Shown here piece after piece: positions 33,385 through 41,639 of a DNA stretch of 64,000 nt. The stretch covers positions 4,900,501 to 4,964,500 of the forward strand of contig NZ_CP107932.1 in the NCBI RefSeq assembly GCF_036032445.1, in the 5' to 3' direction. Source of the DNA: Nocardia sp. NBC_00416 (lineage in GTDB: Bacteria > Actinomycetota > Actinomycetes > Mycobacteriales > Mycobacteriaceae). Made by a program: the position numbers and the translations under genes. Every line of letters starts with the position of its first letter. The stretch's first letter is position 1. The notes below the pieces were generated by a model. That model was not told the origin of the DNA and made no database searches. It saw only the letters and a list, made by a program, of their open reading frames with translations.

Positions 33385-33446
33385 TGTCATCAGTGGCGTC
33401 AACCGAGGTTTGACACGGCCCGACCCCGCCGGGCAATCTTTTGGTT

Positions 33447-33567
33447 TGGGTCATGAGTGCCAGCGCCAAGCCCCGGCTCGCTGGTCGGCAACCCTCCTCC
33501 GCGGTGGGGTGCTCCGGGTGACGACCTGGCGCGCATCGAACCGATGCGGCAAGTGCGGATTCGCAGG
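33447..33567 (+). ncRNA. SAM-IV riboswitch
   Basis: The segment GGTCATGAGTGCCAGC...AAGCCCCGGCT, then GGCAACCCTCC, GCGGTGGGGTGC and CCGGGTGACGACC, reproduces the conserved core of the actinobacterial SAM-IV class in order: P1 strands, SAM-binding internal loop and P3. A 3' stem CGCATCG/CGATGCG (about 33532-33548) follows, and the AGGAGG of the rhodanese gene comes 20 bases later. Binding of S-adenosylmethionine would lower expression of the sulfur-assimilation genes downstream. Exact ends are approximate. Confidence 0.9.
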
Positions 33568-33578
33568 AGGTGCCACGT

Positions 33579-33995
33579 ATGAGTTACGCAGGGGATATCG
33601 GCTCGCAGCAGGCATGGGAACTGCTGACCGGTAATCCGGACGCAATCCTGGTGGATGTGCGGACCGAGGCCGAATGGAAATTCGTCGGAGTCCCCGACAC
33701 CAGCGCGATCGCCAGGCCGACGCTGCTGGTGGAATGGGTGGACACCACCGGCGCCCGCAACACCGAGTTCCTGAACCAGCTGCGCAGCGCGCTGGCCGAC
33801 CGGCCCGCCGACGCGCCCGTGGTCTTCCTCTGCCGGTCCGGCCAGCGGTCGGCACATGCCGCCGACGCCGCGACCGCGGCGGGTATCGCGCCCGCCTACA
33901 ACATCAGCGACGGGTTCGAAGGTCCGCTCGACGAACACGGGCATCGCGGCATCGCCGGCTGGCGGGCCCACGGGCTCCCGTGGCGGCAGTCATGA
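33579..33995 (+). CDS. Rhodanese-like sulfurtransferase
   Basis: 138-aa single-domain rhodanese. The N-terminal half has WELLTGNPDAILVDVRTEAEWKF, and the catalytic loop VVFLCRSGQRS carries the persulfide-forming cysteine. ATG 33579 follows AGGAGGTGCCACGT. First gene after the SAM-IV riboswitch, and its stop overlaps the metZ start (ATGA). M. tuberculosis has the same rhodanese-metZ pair (Rv0390-Rv0391). It probably handles sulfane sulfur for the methionine branch. Confidence 0.93.
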   Translation: MSYAGDIGSQQAWELLTGNPDAILVDVRTEAEWKFVGVPDTSAIARPTLLVEWVDTTGARNTEFLNQLRSALADRPADAPVVFLCRSGQRSAHAADAATAAGIAPAYNISDGFEGPLDEHGHRGIAGWRAHGLPWRQS

Positions 33996-35203
33996 TCAAC
34001 GGCGGCTCGTTCGAACGCCCGCTGCCCGAAGGCGTCGGGCCCGCGACGCTGGGCGTCCGCGGCGGCCTGAGCAGGTCGGGATTCGACGAGACCTCCGAGG
34101 CCCTCTACCTGAACTCCGGGTTCGTCTACTCCAGCGCCGAAGCCGCCGAGGCCGCGTTCACCGGCGAGAACCCGCACTATGTGTACTCCCGCTACGGCAA
34201 TCCGACCGTGACCACGTTCCAGGAGCGGATGCGGTTACTCGACGGCGCCGAAGCCTGTTTCGCGACCGCCAGCGGTATGGCCGCGGTATTCGTCGCACTC
34301 GGCGCGCTACTGAAGGCAGGCGACCGGCTGGTGGCCGCACGCAGCCTGTTCGGATCCTGTTTCGTGGTGTGCAACGAGATCCTGCCCCGCTGGGGCGTGG
34401 AAACGGTGTTCGTCGACGGTGAAGACCTCGACCAATGGGAAGCGGCGCTGTCCGAACCCACCGCCGCGGTGTTCTTCGAAACCCCCGCCAACCCGATGCA
34501 GACCCTGGTCGACGTGCGCAAGGTCTGCGAACTCGCGCACGCCGCGGGCGCCAAGGTGGTGCTGGACAATGTCTTCGCCACTCCGCTGCTACAGCGCGGA
34601 TTCGAACTCGGCGCCGACGTGGTGGTCTACTCGGGCACCAAACACATCGACGGCCAGGGCCGCGTACTGGGCGGCGCGATCCTCGGATCCGAGGAGTACA
34701 TCGAAGGTCCGGTGAAGACGCTGATGCGGCACACCGGACCGGCGCTCAGCCCGTTCAACGCGTGGACGCTGCTCAAAGGGCTGGAAACCATGCCGCTGCG
34801 GGTCCGGCAGTCCGCCGAATCGGCGCTGCGCATCGCACGCTACCTCGACGAGCATCCGGCGGTCAGCTGGGTGCGGTACCCGTTCCTGGAATCCCATCCG
34901 CAGTACGACCTGGCGAACGCGCAGATGAGCGGCGGCGGCACCGTAGTGACCTTCGAGCTCGAAGCCGCGGCCGACGCAGCCAAGAAACGAGCGTTCGAAG
35001 TGCTGAACGGGCTGCGGATCATCGACATCTCCAACAACCTGGGCGACGCGAAAAGCCTCATCACCCACCCGGCGACCACCACCCACCGGGCCATGGGGCC
35101 GGAAGGACGCGCCAGCATCGGACTGTCGGACGGGGTCGTCCGAATCTCGGTCGGCCTCGAGGACATCGAAGACCTGATGGGCGACCTGGACCAGGCTCTG
35201 TAA
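33992..35203 (+). CDS. metZ: O-succinylhomoserine sulfhydrylase
   Basis: 403-aa Cys/Met-metabolism PLP enzyme. The PLP-lysine is Lys217 in VVYSGTKHIDGQGRVLGG; YSRYGNPT near residue 66 and ETPANPMQTLVD near 163 are standard active-site segments. It makes homocysteine from O-succinyl- (or O-acetyl-) homoserine and sulfide. The riboswitch upstream and translational coupling to the rhodanese support the methionine role. A UUCG-loop terminator follows directly. Confidence 0.95.
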   Translation: MINGGSFERPLPEGVGPATLGVRGGLSRSGFDETSEALYLNSGFVYSSAEAAEAAFTGENPHYVYSRYGNPTVTTFQERMRLLDGAEACFATASGMAAVFVALGALLKAGDRLVAARSLFGSCFVVCNEILPRWGVETVFVDGEDLDQWEAALSEPTAAVFFETPANPMQTLVDVRKVCELAHAAGAKVVLDNVFATPLLQRGFELGADVVVYSGTKHIDGQGRVLGGAILGSEEYIEGPVKTLMRHTGPALSPFNAWTLLKGLETMPLRVRQSAESALRIARYLDEHPAVSWVRYPFLESHPQYDLANAQMSGGGTVVTFELEAAADAAKKRAFEVLNGLRIIDISNNLGDAKSLITHPATTTHRAMGPEGRASIGLSDGVVRISVGLEDIEDLMGDLDQAL

Positions 35204-35208
35204 TTTCT

Positions 35209-35227
35209 GCCCCGCCTTCGGCGGGGC
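35209..35227 (+). terminator. UUCG-loop terminator after metZ
   Basis: GCCCCGCC and GGCGGGGC arms (35209-35216, 35220-35227) close on a TTC loop that, with the flanking C-G, forms a stable UUCG-type tetraloop. It begins six bases after the metZ stop. Confidence 0.8.
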
Positions 35228-35250
35228 GGGTCGGGGCCCTTGTTAACCCC

Positions 35251-35611
35251 GACCTCGGAGGTGGGCTATCCGGACGGGGCGAGAGGTGGGGGCGGACCTA
35301 CTTCTTGGTCGGTGTGGGTAGGTACACGACCCTGCCAGTGCTCGATGGTCGCCGATCTATGGTCGGCGGTGCGCATGCGCTCGGTTGCTGCGCTCCTTCG
35401 CTTCGTCGCTCCAGAACCGGGGCGGGCCCCGACCTCGGAGGTGGGCTATCCGGACGAGGCGAGAGGTGGGGGCGGACCTACTTCTTGGTCGGTGTGGGTT
35501 GGTTCACGACCCTGTCAGTGCTCGATGGTTGCCGATCTATGGTCGGCCGGTGCGCACGCGCTCGGTCGCTGCGCGCCTTCGGTCTGTCGTTCCAGAACCG
35601 GGGCGGGCCCC
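35251..35611. repeat. 180-bp tandem duplication
   Basis: Two head-to-tail copies with exact 180-base period: 35251-35430 and 35431-35611, both opening GACCTCGGAGGTGGGCTATC and closing near GAACCGGGGCGGGCCCC. A few substitutions distinguish them, and a third copy starts (GACC) but diverges at once. 180 is divisible by three, so an open frame crosses both copies, but composition and lack of a ribosome-binding site argue against coding. It fills most of the 632-base gap after metZ. Confidence 0.88.
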
Positions 35612-35668
35612 GACCATGAATGCTGGCCTTGTGAGGTGGGGTGAGTGATTTGTGGAGGTTGAGGACGA

Positions 35669-35773
35669 CGCCCGAGACTCGCGCCTGCGGCGCATGCGCT
35701 TCGGGCGCTGACCAGCGGGCCGGGCCGCAACCTTTGTGGACCTCGCTGGACTCGGTGCAGGGAGGGTGCGGCC
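35669..35773 (-). repeat. Inverted repeat element, copy A
   Basis: About 105 bases whose reverse complement matches 37988-38091 at roughly 90 percent by eye, including an identical core AAGCGCATGCGCCGCAGGCG. It lies downstream of the HAD phosphatase gene in the same orientation relative to that gene as copy B has to fgd. Confidence 0.82.
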
Positions 35774-35835
35774 GCTCTTTTATTGCGCTCGTCCGGCCGA
35801 GTAGGCGGTTGCTCACGTTCGGCGCGCAGATCGGT

Positions 35836-36651
35836 TCATCCGAGGCGGTCGCCCGGTTCGGGGAAGGGGGTCCGGACTCGGCCCACCAGGTCGGCTACCG
35901 AGTTCAGGACCATGGTCGGCCGGTAGGGATAGTGTTCGATCGAGGTCCGGGTGGAGATCCCCGAGGTGACCAGGATGGTGCGCATACCGGCCTCCATCCC
36001 CGAGATGACGTCGGTGTCCATCCGGTCGCCGATCATCACGCTGGATTGCGAGTGGGCGTCGATCCGGCGCAGTGCCGAACGCATCATCAGCGGATTCGGT
36101 TTGCCGATGTAGTAGGGGTCGCGGCCGGTGGCCCGGGTGATCAGGGCGGCCACCGAACCGGTCGCCGGCAGTACGCCGTCACGGGACGGACCGGTCGGGT
36201 CGGGGTTGGTCGCGATGAAACGCGCGCCTCGCTCGACCAGCCGGATCGCGGTGGTGATCGCCTCGAACGAGTAGGTGCGGGTCTCGCCGAGCACCACATA
36301 GTCGGGGTCGACCTCGGTGAGCACGTAGCCGATCTCGTGCAGGGCCGTCGTCAATCCCGACTCGCCCACCACGTACGCGGTACCGCCGGGCCGCTGTTCG
36401 TCGAGGAAACTCGCCGTGGCCAGGGCCGAGGTCCAGATCGAATGCTCCGGTATCTCCAGGCCGGTCTGCCGCAACCGCGCCTGCAGGTCGCGCGGTGTGC
36501 GGATGGAGTTGTTCGTCAGTACCAGGAACGGGATCTGCTCGGCGCGCAACTCGGCGAGGAACTCGTCGGCGCCGGGCACCATACGGTCCTCGTGTACCAG
36601 CACCCCGTCCATATCGGTGAGGTAGGACAAAATCCGGTCGTCTGTGCTCAC
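35836..36651 (-). CDS. HAD-IIA family phosphatase (NagD-like)
   Basis: 271-aa haloacid-dehalogenase phosphatase with a class IIA cap. Motif I is LTDMDGVLVHED, motif II LVLTNNSIRTP, motif III lysine in YYIGKPNPLMM, and motif IV MIGDRMDTDVISG. Family members dephosphorylate sugar phosphates, nucleotides or 4-nitrophenyl phosphate. GTG 36651 was chosen because homology starts there; AGAGG lies very close to it. It is divergent from fgd with 209 bases between. Confidence 0.9.
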   Translation of the reverse strand: MSTDDRILSYLTDMDGVLVHEDRMVPGADEFLAELRAEQIPFLVLTNNSIRTPRDLQARLRQTGLEIPEHSIWTSALATASFLDEQRPGGTAYVVGESGLTTALHEIGYVLTEVDPDYVVLGETRTYSFEAITTAIRLVERGARFIATNPDPTGPSRDGVLPATGSVAALITRATGRDPYYIGKPNPLMMRSALRRIDAHSQSSVMIGDRMDTDVISGMEAGMRTILVTSGISTRTSIEHYPYRPTMVLNSVADLVGRVRTPFPEPGDRLG

Positions 36652-36860
36652 CCTCTCGATTCTGCGCTTCGGCGACCGCGCGTTGGGTATGCCGCGCCCG
36701 GAGCCGGGAACGTGAGCCGATTCCGGAGCCGCCACGCAGGGCGCCGGCCGTGTCCACGCCCCCTCGTTCCGGCCGCGGGTGGGCCGCGCCCAACTGCGCC
36801 TATTAGGGTCGAATCCGGGCCGGAAACGGTCCGACCACAACGCGACAGGAGTGGGCGAAA

Positions 36861-37871
36861 ATGGGTGAGCTGAAGCTCGGGTACAAGGCGTCGGCGGAAC
36901 AATTCGGACCCCGTGAGCTGGTTGAGCTGGCGGTACTGGTCGAAGAACACGGCCTCGACAGCGCTACGGTCAGTGACCATTTCCAGCCGTGGCGGCACAA
37001 AGGCGGCCACGCGCCGTTCTCACTGGCCTGGCTGGCGGCCGCGGGTGAGCGCACCGAGCGGATCATGCTCGGCACCTCGGTACTCACCCCGACCTTCCGG
37101 TACAACCCCGCGGTGATCGCGCAGGCCTTCGCGACACTGGGCTGCCTCTACCCGGGCCGGGTGATGCTGGGAGTGGGCACCGGCGAGGCGTTGAACGAGA
37201 TCGCCACCGGCTATTCCGGAGAATGGCCGGAGTTCAAAGAGCGGTTCGCGCGGCTGCGGGAATCGGTGGATCTGATGCGGGCACTGTGGACCGGCGCGCG
37301 GACCGATTTCGACGGCACCTACTACAAAACGGTCGGCGCCTCGATCTACGACGTTCCCGAAGGCGGAATCCCGGTGTACGTCGCGGCCGGCGGCCCGGTC
37401 GTAGCCCGGTACGCGGGCCGGGCGGGCGACGGATTCATCTGCACCTCCGGCAAGGGCATGGATCTCTACACCGAGAAACTGATGCCGGCGGTCGCCGAGG
37501 GTGCGGCGAAGGTGGACCGCGAGATCAGCACGATCGATCGGATGATCGAAATCAAGATCTCCTACGACACCGATCCCGACCTCGCCCTGGAGAACACCCG
37601 CTTCTGGGCACCGCTGTCGCTGACCGCGGAGCAGAAGCACAGCATCACCGACCCGATCGAAATGGAAGAGGCGGCCGACGCCCTGCCGATCGAGCAGATC
37701 GCCAAACGCTGGATCGTGGCCAGCGACCCGGACCAGGCGGTCGAACTGGTGCAGCCCTACGTCGACGCGGGCCTGAACCACCTGGTGTTCCACGCACCCG
37801 GACACGACCAGAAGCGCTTCCTGGACCTGTTCCAGCGCGACCTCGCGCCGCGGCTGCGGAAACTGGGGTAG
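36861..37871 (+). CDS. fgd: F420-dependent glucose-6-phosphate dehydrogenase
   Basis: 336-aa TIM-barrel F420 enzyme, same length as M. tuberculosis Fgd1. Catalytic residues Asp39, His40 and Trp44 (VSDHFQPWRH) and Glu109 (VGTGEALNE) are in place. It oxidises glucose 6-phosphate to 6-phosphogluconolactone while reducing coenzyme F420, the main source of F420H2 in these bacteria. ATG 36861 follows a clear CAGGAG ribosome-binding site. In M. tuberculosis fgd1 is followed by pta-ackA as here, though here 450 bases of repeats intervene. Confidence 0.96.
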   Translation: MGELKLGYKASAEQFGPRELVELAVLVEEHGLDSATVSDHFQPWRHKGGHAPFSLAWLAAAGERTERIMLGTSVLTPTFRYNPAVIAQAFATLGCLYPGRVMLGVGTGEALNEIATGYSGEWPEFKERFARLRESVDLMRALWTGARTDFDGTYYKTVGASIYDVPEGGIPVYVAAGGPVVARYAGRAGDGFICTSGKGMDLYTEKLMPAVAEGAAKVDREISTIDRMIEIKISYDTDPDLALENTRFWAPLSLTAEQKHSITDPIEMEEAADALPIEQIAKRWIVASDPDQAVELVQPYVDAGLNHLVFHAPGHDQKRFLDLFQRDLAPRLRKLG

Positions 37872-37924
37872 GACAGGGCGAGGCGACGGAGGGTGCGGGA
37901 AAAGTCGTCGGCGGTCGGACCGGC

Positions 37925-37978
37925 GCACGGTCTGCAGCACACAGTCTGCAGCCCACGGTCTGCAGCCCACGGTCTGCT
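37925..37978. repeat. 14-bp minisatellite
   Basis: About four tandem copies of CCCACGGTCTGCAG, the first two slightly diverged, between fgd and copy B of the inverted repeat. It contains repeated PstI-like CTGCAG palindromes. No coding sense. Confidence 0.8.
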
Positions 37979-37987
37979 CAGCGAACC

Positions 37988-38091
37988 ACCGCACCCACCC
38001 TGCGCCGAGTCCAGCGAGGCCCTCGAAGGTTGCGGCCCCGCCCGCTGTTCAGTGCCCGAAGCGCATGCGCCGCAGGCGCGAGTCTCGGGCG
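37988..38091 (+). repeat. Inverted repeat element, copy B
   Basis: Partner of the element at 35669-35773 in opposite orientation, 117 bases downstream of the fgd stop. Together they flank the HAD phosphatase-fgd pair. The rest of the 450-base gap (37872-38321) holds the minisatellite, a long hairpin, two GAGCAACCCCACC motifs near 38160 and 38223, and the pta promoter. Confidence 0.82.
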
Positions 38092-38103
38092 CTGAACAGC
38101 GGG
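38041..38103 (+). other. 19-bp stem hairpin overlapping repeat copy B
   Basis: Arms 38041-38059 and 38085-38103 pair over 19 positions with one G-T mismatch. The loop contains the self-complementary GCGCATGCGC. It lies past the fgd end and probably serves as a terminator or RNA-stabilising element. Confidence 0.65.
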
Positions 38104-38321
38104 CCCTCTGGGGCCGCAACCCGCGACGCCGCAGGCGGCGCCAAAAACACAGACCTTCACGAGCAACCCCACCTCTGGCCTTCGCGGGCAGACCAACGTT
38201 GTGGGTGAGCCCCACGCTCCGCGAGCAACCCCACCCCGGACCGTGTTCACAGTCCGATCGACAGTTGCGCACACCGGGTGGGCCGTCGGTGTTACGCAGT
38301 AAAGGTGGCTAGGCTTTGCCC

Positions 38322-40394
38322 ATGGCCGAGGTTGCTGCGTCCAGTGTGTACATCGCATCGCCCGAAGGCGATACCGGTAAGTCGACCGTGGCGCTCGGCG
38401 TTCTGCAGATGCTGTGCGCGACCACCGCGCGGGTGGGGGTGTTCCGGCCGATCACTCGTTCGGCGACCGAACCCGATTACATTCTCGAACTGTTGCTCGA
38501 GCACAGCACCGTCGATATCGAATACCAGCAGGCTGTAGGGGTCGGCTACGAGCAGGTGCACGCCGATCCGGATGCCGCGATCTCCGAGATCGTCATGCGG
38601 TACCACCAGGTGGCTGCCCTGTGTGACGCGGTGGTGGTCGTCGGCAGCGATTACACCGATGTGGCCAGTCCCAGCGAGCTGCGGTTCAATGCGCGGATCG
38701 CGGTGAATCTGGGGGCGCCGGTGCTGCTGGTGGTGCGGGGGGCGCAGCGGTCGCCGGGCGAGATCGAGCAGCTGGTGGAATTGTGCGCGGCCGAGTTGGC
38801 TGCCGAGCACGCGCAACTCGCGGCGATCATCGCCAACCGCTGCGCGCCCGGCGAACTCGAGTCGGTCCGGGAACGTCTCGCTCCTTTCGGCGTGCCCTCG
38901 TGGAGTCTGCCCGAGGTTCCCCTGCTCATCGCGCCCACGATGGCGGAGCTGTGTGACGCGCTCGACGGCGAGATATACAGCGGCGACCCCGAACTGCTGG
39001 ATCGGGAGGCGCTGGGCGTGATGGTCGGCGGGATGACCGCCGAACACATTCTGGAGCGCCTCTACGACGGCGCCGTGGTGATCGCGCCGGGCGATCGTTC
39101 CGATGTGCTGCTGAGTGTCGTCAACGCCCATGAGGCGGAGAGTTTTCCGTCGCTGGCCGGGATCATCATGAACGGTGGACTGCTCCCGCATCCCGCCGTC
39201 GCCCGGCTCATCACCGGCTTGCGACCGCGATTACCCATTCTGACCACCGGTCTGGGCACCTACGACACCGCCGGGGTCGCGCACCGCACCCGCGGCCGGT
39301 TGTCCGCGCACAATCCGCGCAAGGTGGATACCGCGTTGGCGCTGATGGAGACCCATGTGGATGCCGCGGATTTCCTGCGCCGGCTGGAGGTGCCGATGAC
39401 CAGCGTGGTGACCCCGCAGATGTTCGAATATCAGCTCATCGAACGCGCCCGGGCCGACCCCAAGACGATCGTGTTGCCCGAAGGCGACGACGATCGGGTG
39501 CTGCGCGCTGCCGGCCGGGTGTTGCAGCGCAAGATAGCGGCCCTGATCATTCTCGGTGACGAGACCGCGATCCGGGCCCGGGCCGCGGAACTCGGAGTGG
39601 ATATCGCCGAAGCGCGGGTGCTCGACCCCCGGACCTCCGAGTATCTCGACGATTTCGCCCGCGAATACGCCGAACTGCGGGCGCACAAGGGGATGACGGT
39701 GGAGCGGGCGCGGGAAACGGTCACCGATATCTCGTATTTCGGCACCATGATGGTGCATCGCGGGATCGCCGACGGCATGGTGTCCGGTGCCGCGCACACC
39801 ACGGCGCACACCATCCGGCCCTCGTTCGAGATCATCAAGACGGTGGACGGGGTCTCGACGGTGTCGAGTGTGTTCCTGATGTGCCTGGCCGACCGCGTGC
39901 TGGCCTACGGCGACTGTGCCGTGGTCCCGGACCCGAGCTCCGAGCAGCTCGCCGATATCGCCGTCTCCTCGGCGGCGACCGCGACGCGATTCGGGATCGA
40001 CGCGCGCGTGGCCATGCTCTCCTATTCGACCGGCGAATCCGGCAGCGGCGCGGATGTGGACAAGGTGCGGGTGGCGACCGGTTTGGTCCGGGAGCGGGCT
40101 CCGGAGCTGCTGGTCGAGGGCCCGATCCAATACGACGCGGCCATCGAACCGACCGTCGCCGACGCCAAACTGCCCGGCTCCGCGGTGGCGGGCCGAGCCA
40201 CGGTTTTCATCTTCCCCGACCTCAATACCGGCAACAACACCTACAAGGCGGTGCAGCGCAGCGCGGGCGCCGTCGCGATCGGACCGGTCCTGCAGGGGTT
40301 GCGCAAACCGGTCAACGACCTGTCCCGCGGCGCGCTGGTCACCGATATCGTGAATACGGTGGCCATCACCGCGATTCAGGCACAGGAGCAGTGA
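38322..40394 (+). CDS. pta: Phosphate acetyltransferase
   Basis: 690-aa long-form Pta, same length as in M. tuberculosis. The N-terminal P-loop-like domain (SPEGDTGKST near residue 12) and the DRTGG domain (about 215-330) precede the catalytic PTA domain (about 375-690) with KTIVLPEGDDDRVLRAA, MVSGAAHTT and LNTGNNTYKAVQR. It interconverts acetyl-CoA and acetyl phosphate. ATG 38322 is preferred over TTG 38316. The stop overlaps a GTG in the ackA frame, and ackA itself starts 33 bases later. Confidence 0.95.
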   Translation: MAEVAASSVYIASPEGDTGKSTVALGVLQMLCATTARVGVFRPITRSATEPDYILELLLEHSTVDIEYQQAVGVGYEQVHADPDAAISEIVMRYHQVAALCDAVVVVGSDYTDVASPSELRFNARIAVNLGAPVLLVVRGAQRSPGEIEQLVELCAAELAAEHAQLAAIIANRCAPGELESVRERLAPFGVPSWSLPEVPLLIAPTMAELCDALDGEIYSGDPELLDREALGVMVGGMTAEHILERLYDGAVVIAPGDRSDVLLSVVNAHEAESFPSLAGIIMNGGLLPHPAVARLITGLRPRLPILTTGLGTYDTAGVAHRTRGRLSAHNPRKVDTALALMETHVDAADFLRRLEVPMTSVVTPQMFEYQLIERARADPKTIVLPEGDDDRVLRAAGRVLQRKIAALIILGDETAIRARAAELGVDIAEARVLDPRTSEYLDDFAREYAELRAHKGMTVERARETVTDISYFGTMMVHRGIADGMVSGAAHTTAHTIRPSFEIIKTVDGVSTVSSVFLMCLADRVLAYGDCAVVPDPSSEQLADIAVSSAATATRFGIDARVAMLSYSTGESGSGADVDKVRVATGLVRERAPELLVEGPIQYDAAIEPTVADAKLPGSAVAGRATVFIFPDLNTGNNTYKAVQRSAGAVAIGPVLQGLRKPVNDLSRGALVTDIVNTVAITAIQAQEQ

Positions 40395-40426
40395 CCGCGG
40401 CGCGGTCCGGCGATGAGGAGACGGCG

Positions 40427-41626
40427 ATGGACGGCAACCTGGTGCTGGTGGTCAATTCCGGCTCGTCCTCGATCAAATATCAACTGGTGGATCCGGCTTC
40501 GGGCGCGGTCGAGGCGGCCGGGCTGGTGGAGCGGATCGGCGAGGCCGGCGGCGCGATCGAACACCGCACCGATGGGCGGACCGTCTCCGAGCAGGTCTCG
40601 ATTCCCGACCACACGGCGGGGCTGCGCCTGGCGTTCGCGAAATTCGCGGAGACCGGCCACGATCTGACCGCCGCGGGGGTGACCGCGGTCGGGCATCGGG
40701 TCGTGCACGGCGGTGAGGTGTTCTACCGGCCGACCCTGGTCGACGCCGGAGTGCTGGCCGCCATCGAGGATCTGTCCGCGCTGGCGCCGCTGCACAATCC
40801 GGCGAACGTCCGGGGTATCGAGGCGGTGTGCACTCTGTTGCCGAATGTCCCGCAGGTCGCGGTGTTCGATACCGCGTTCTTCCATGGTCTGCCGGATGCC
40901 GCGAAGACCTACGCGATCGACGCCAAAGTCGCCGAAACGCACGGTATCCGCCGTTACGGATTCCACGGCACCTCGCACGAGTACGTCTCCGGCCGTGTCG
41001 CCGAATTCCTCGGCCGCCCGGCCGGATCGTTGAATCAGATCGTGTTCCATCTGGGCAACGGGGCTTCGGTGTCGGCGCTGCGCGGCGGGCGGCCGGTGGA
41101 CACGAGTATGGGCCTGACACCGCTGGAGGGCCTGGTCATGGGCACCCGCTCCGGCGATCTGGACCCCGGGATCATCCTTCACCTCATGCGCACCGCACAT
41201 TTGGACGTCAACGGTGTCGATCGTCTACTCAATCGCGGTTCCGGCCTGCGCGGGATGGCCGGGGTGAACGATTTCCGGGAACTGCGGCGGCTCATCGGTG
41301 AGGGCGACGACAACGCCCGATTGGCCTACGACGTCTATGTGCACCGCCTCCGGCGCTATCTCGGGGCCTATCTGATCGAACTGGGCGGCGTCGACGCGAT
41401 CACCTTCACGGCGGGTGTGGGCGAGAACAACCCCGATGTCCGCGCCGACGCCCTCGCCGGACTGTCCCGGTTCGGGATCGCGGTCGATCCGGACCGCAAT
41501 ACCGCGAAAGACCGCTCCGCGCGCCGGATCTCTCCGCTGGACGCCGAGGTCGAGGTTCTGGTCGTCCCGACGAACGAGGAGCTGGCCATCGCGCGCGCCG
41601 CGGCCGCCGTCACCGCGACGGTCTGA
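40427..41626 (+). CDS. ackA: Acetate kinase
   Basis: 399-aa acetate kinase. Diagnostic segments are VVNSGSSSIKYQL at the N terminus, AVGHRVVHGGE, FHGTSHEYV with the catalytic histidine, HLGNGASVSAL and FTAGVGENNP. With Pta it forms the reversible acetyl-CoA-acetate route that yields ATP. ATG 40427 follows GATGAGGAG at good spacing. A GTG at 40391 overlapping the pta stop would add 12 residues. Confidence 0.95.
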   Translation: MDGNLVLVVNSGSSSIKYQLVDPASGAVEAAGLVERIGEAGGAIEHRTDGRTVSEQVSIPDHTAGLRLAFAKFAETGHDLTAAGVTAVGHRVVHGGEVFYRPTLVDAGVLAAIEDLSALAPLHNPANVRGIEAVCTLLPNVPQVAVFDTAFFHGLPDAAKTYAIDAKVAETHGIRRYGFHGTSHEYVSGRVAEFLGRPAGSLNQIVFHLGNGASVSALRGGRPVDTSMGLTPLEGLVMGTRSGDLDPGIILHLMRTAHLDVNGVDRLLNRGSGLRGMAGVNDFRELRRLIGEGDDNARLAYDVYVHRLRRYLGAYLIELGGVDAITFTAGVGENNPDVRADALAGLSRFGIAVDPDRNTAKDRSARRISPLDAEVEVLVVPTNEELAIARAAAAVTATV

Positions 41627-41639
41627 TCCGCGGGTTCGC

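Noticed and set aside
35240..35644. Open frame of 134 codons across the 180-bp repeats
   Set aside because: Openness follows from the repeat period being a multiple of three; no ribosome-binding site, unusual Cys/Trp content and no recognisable domain.
37925..37978. Possible CRISPR-like array
   Set aside because: Repeat units are contiguous 14-mers with no spacers and no cas genes are nearby.
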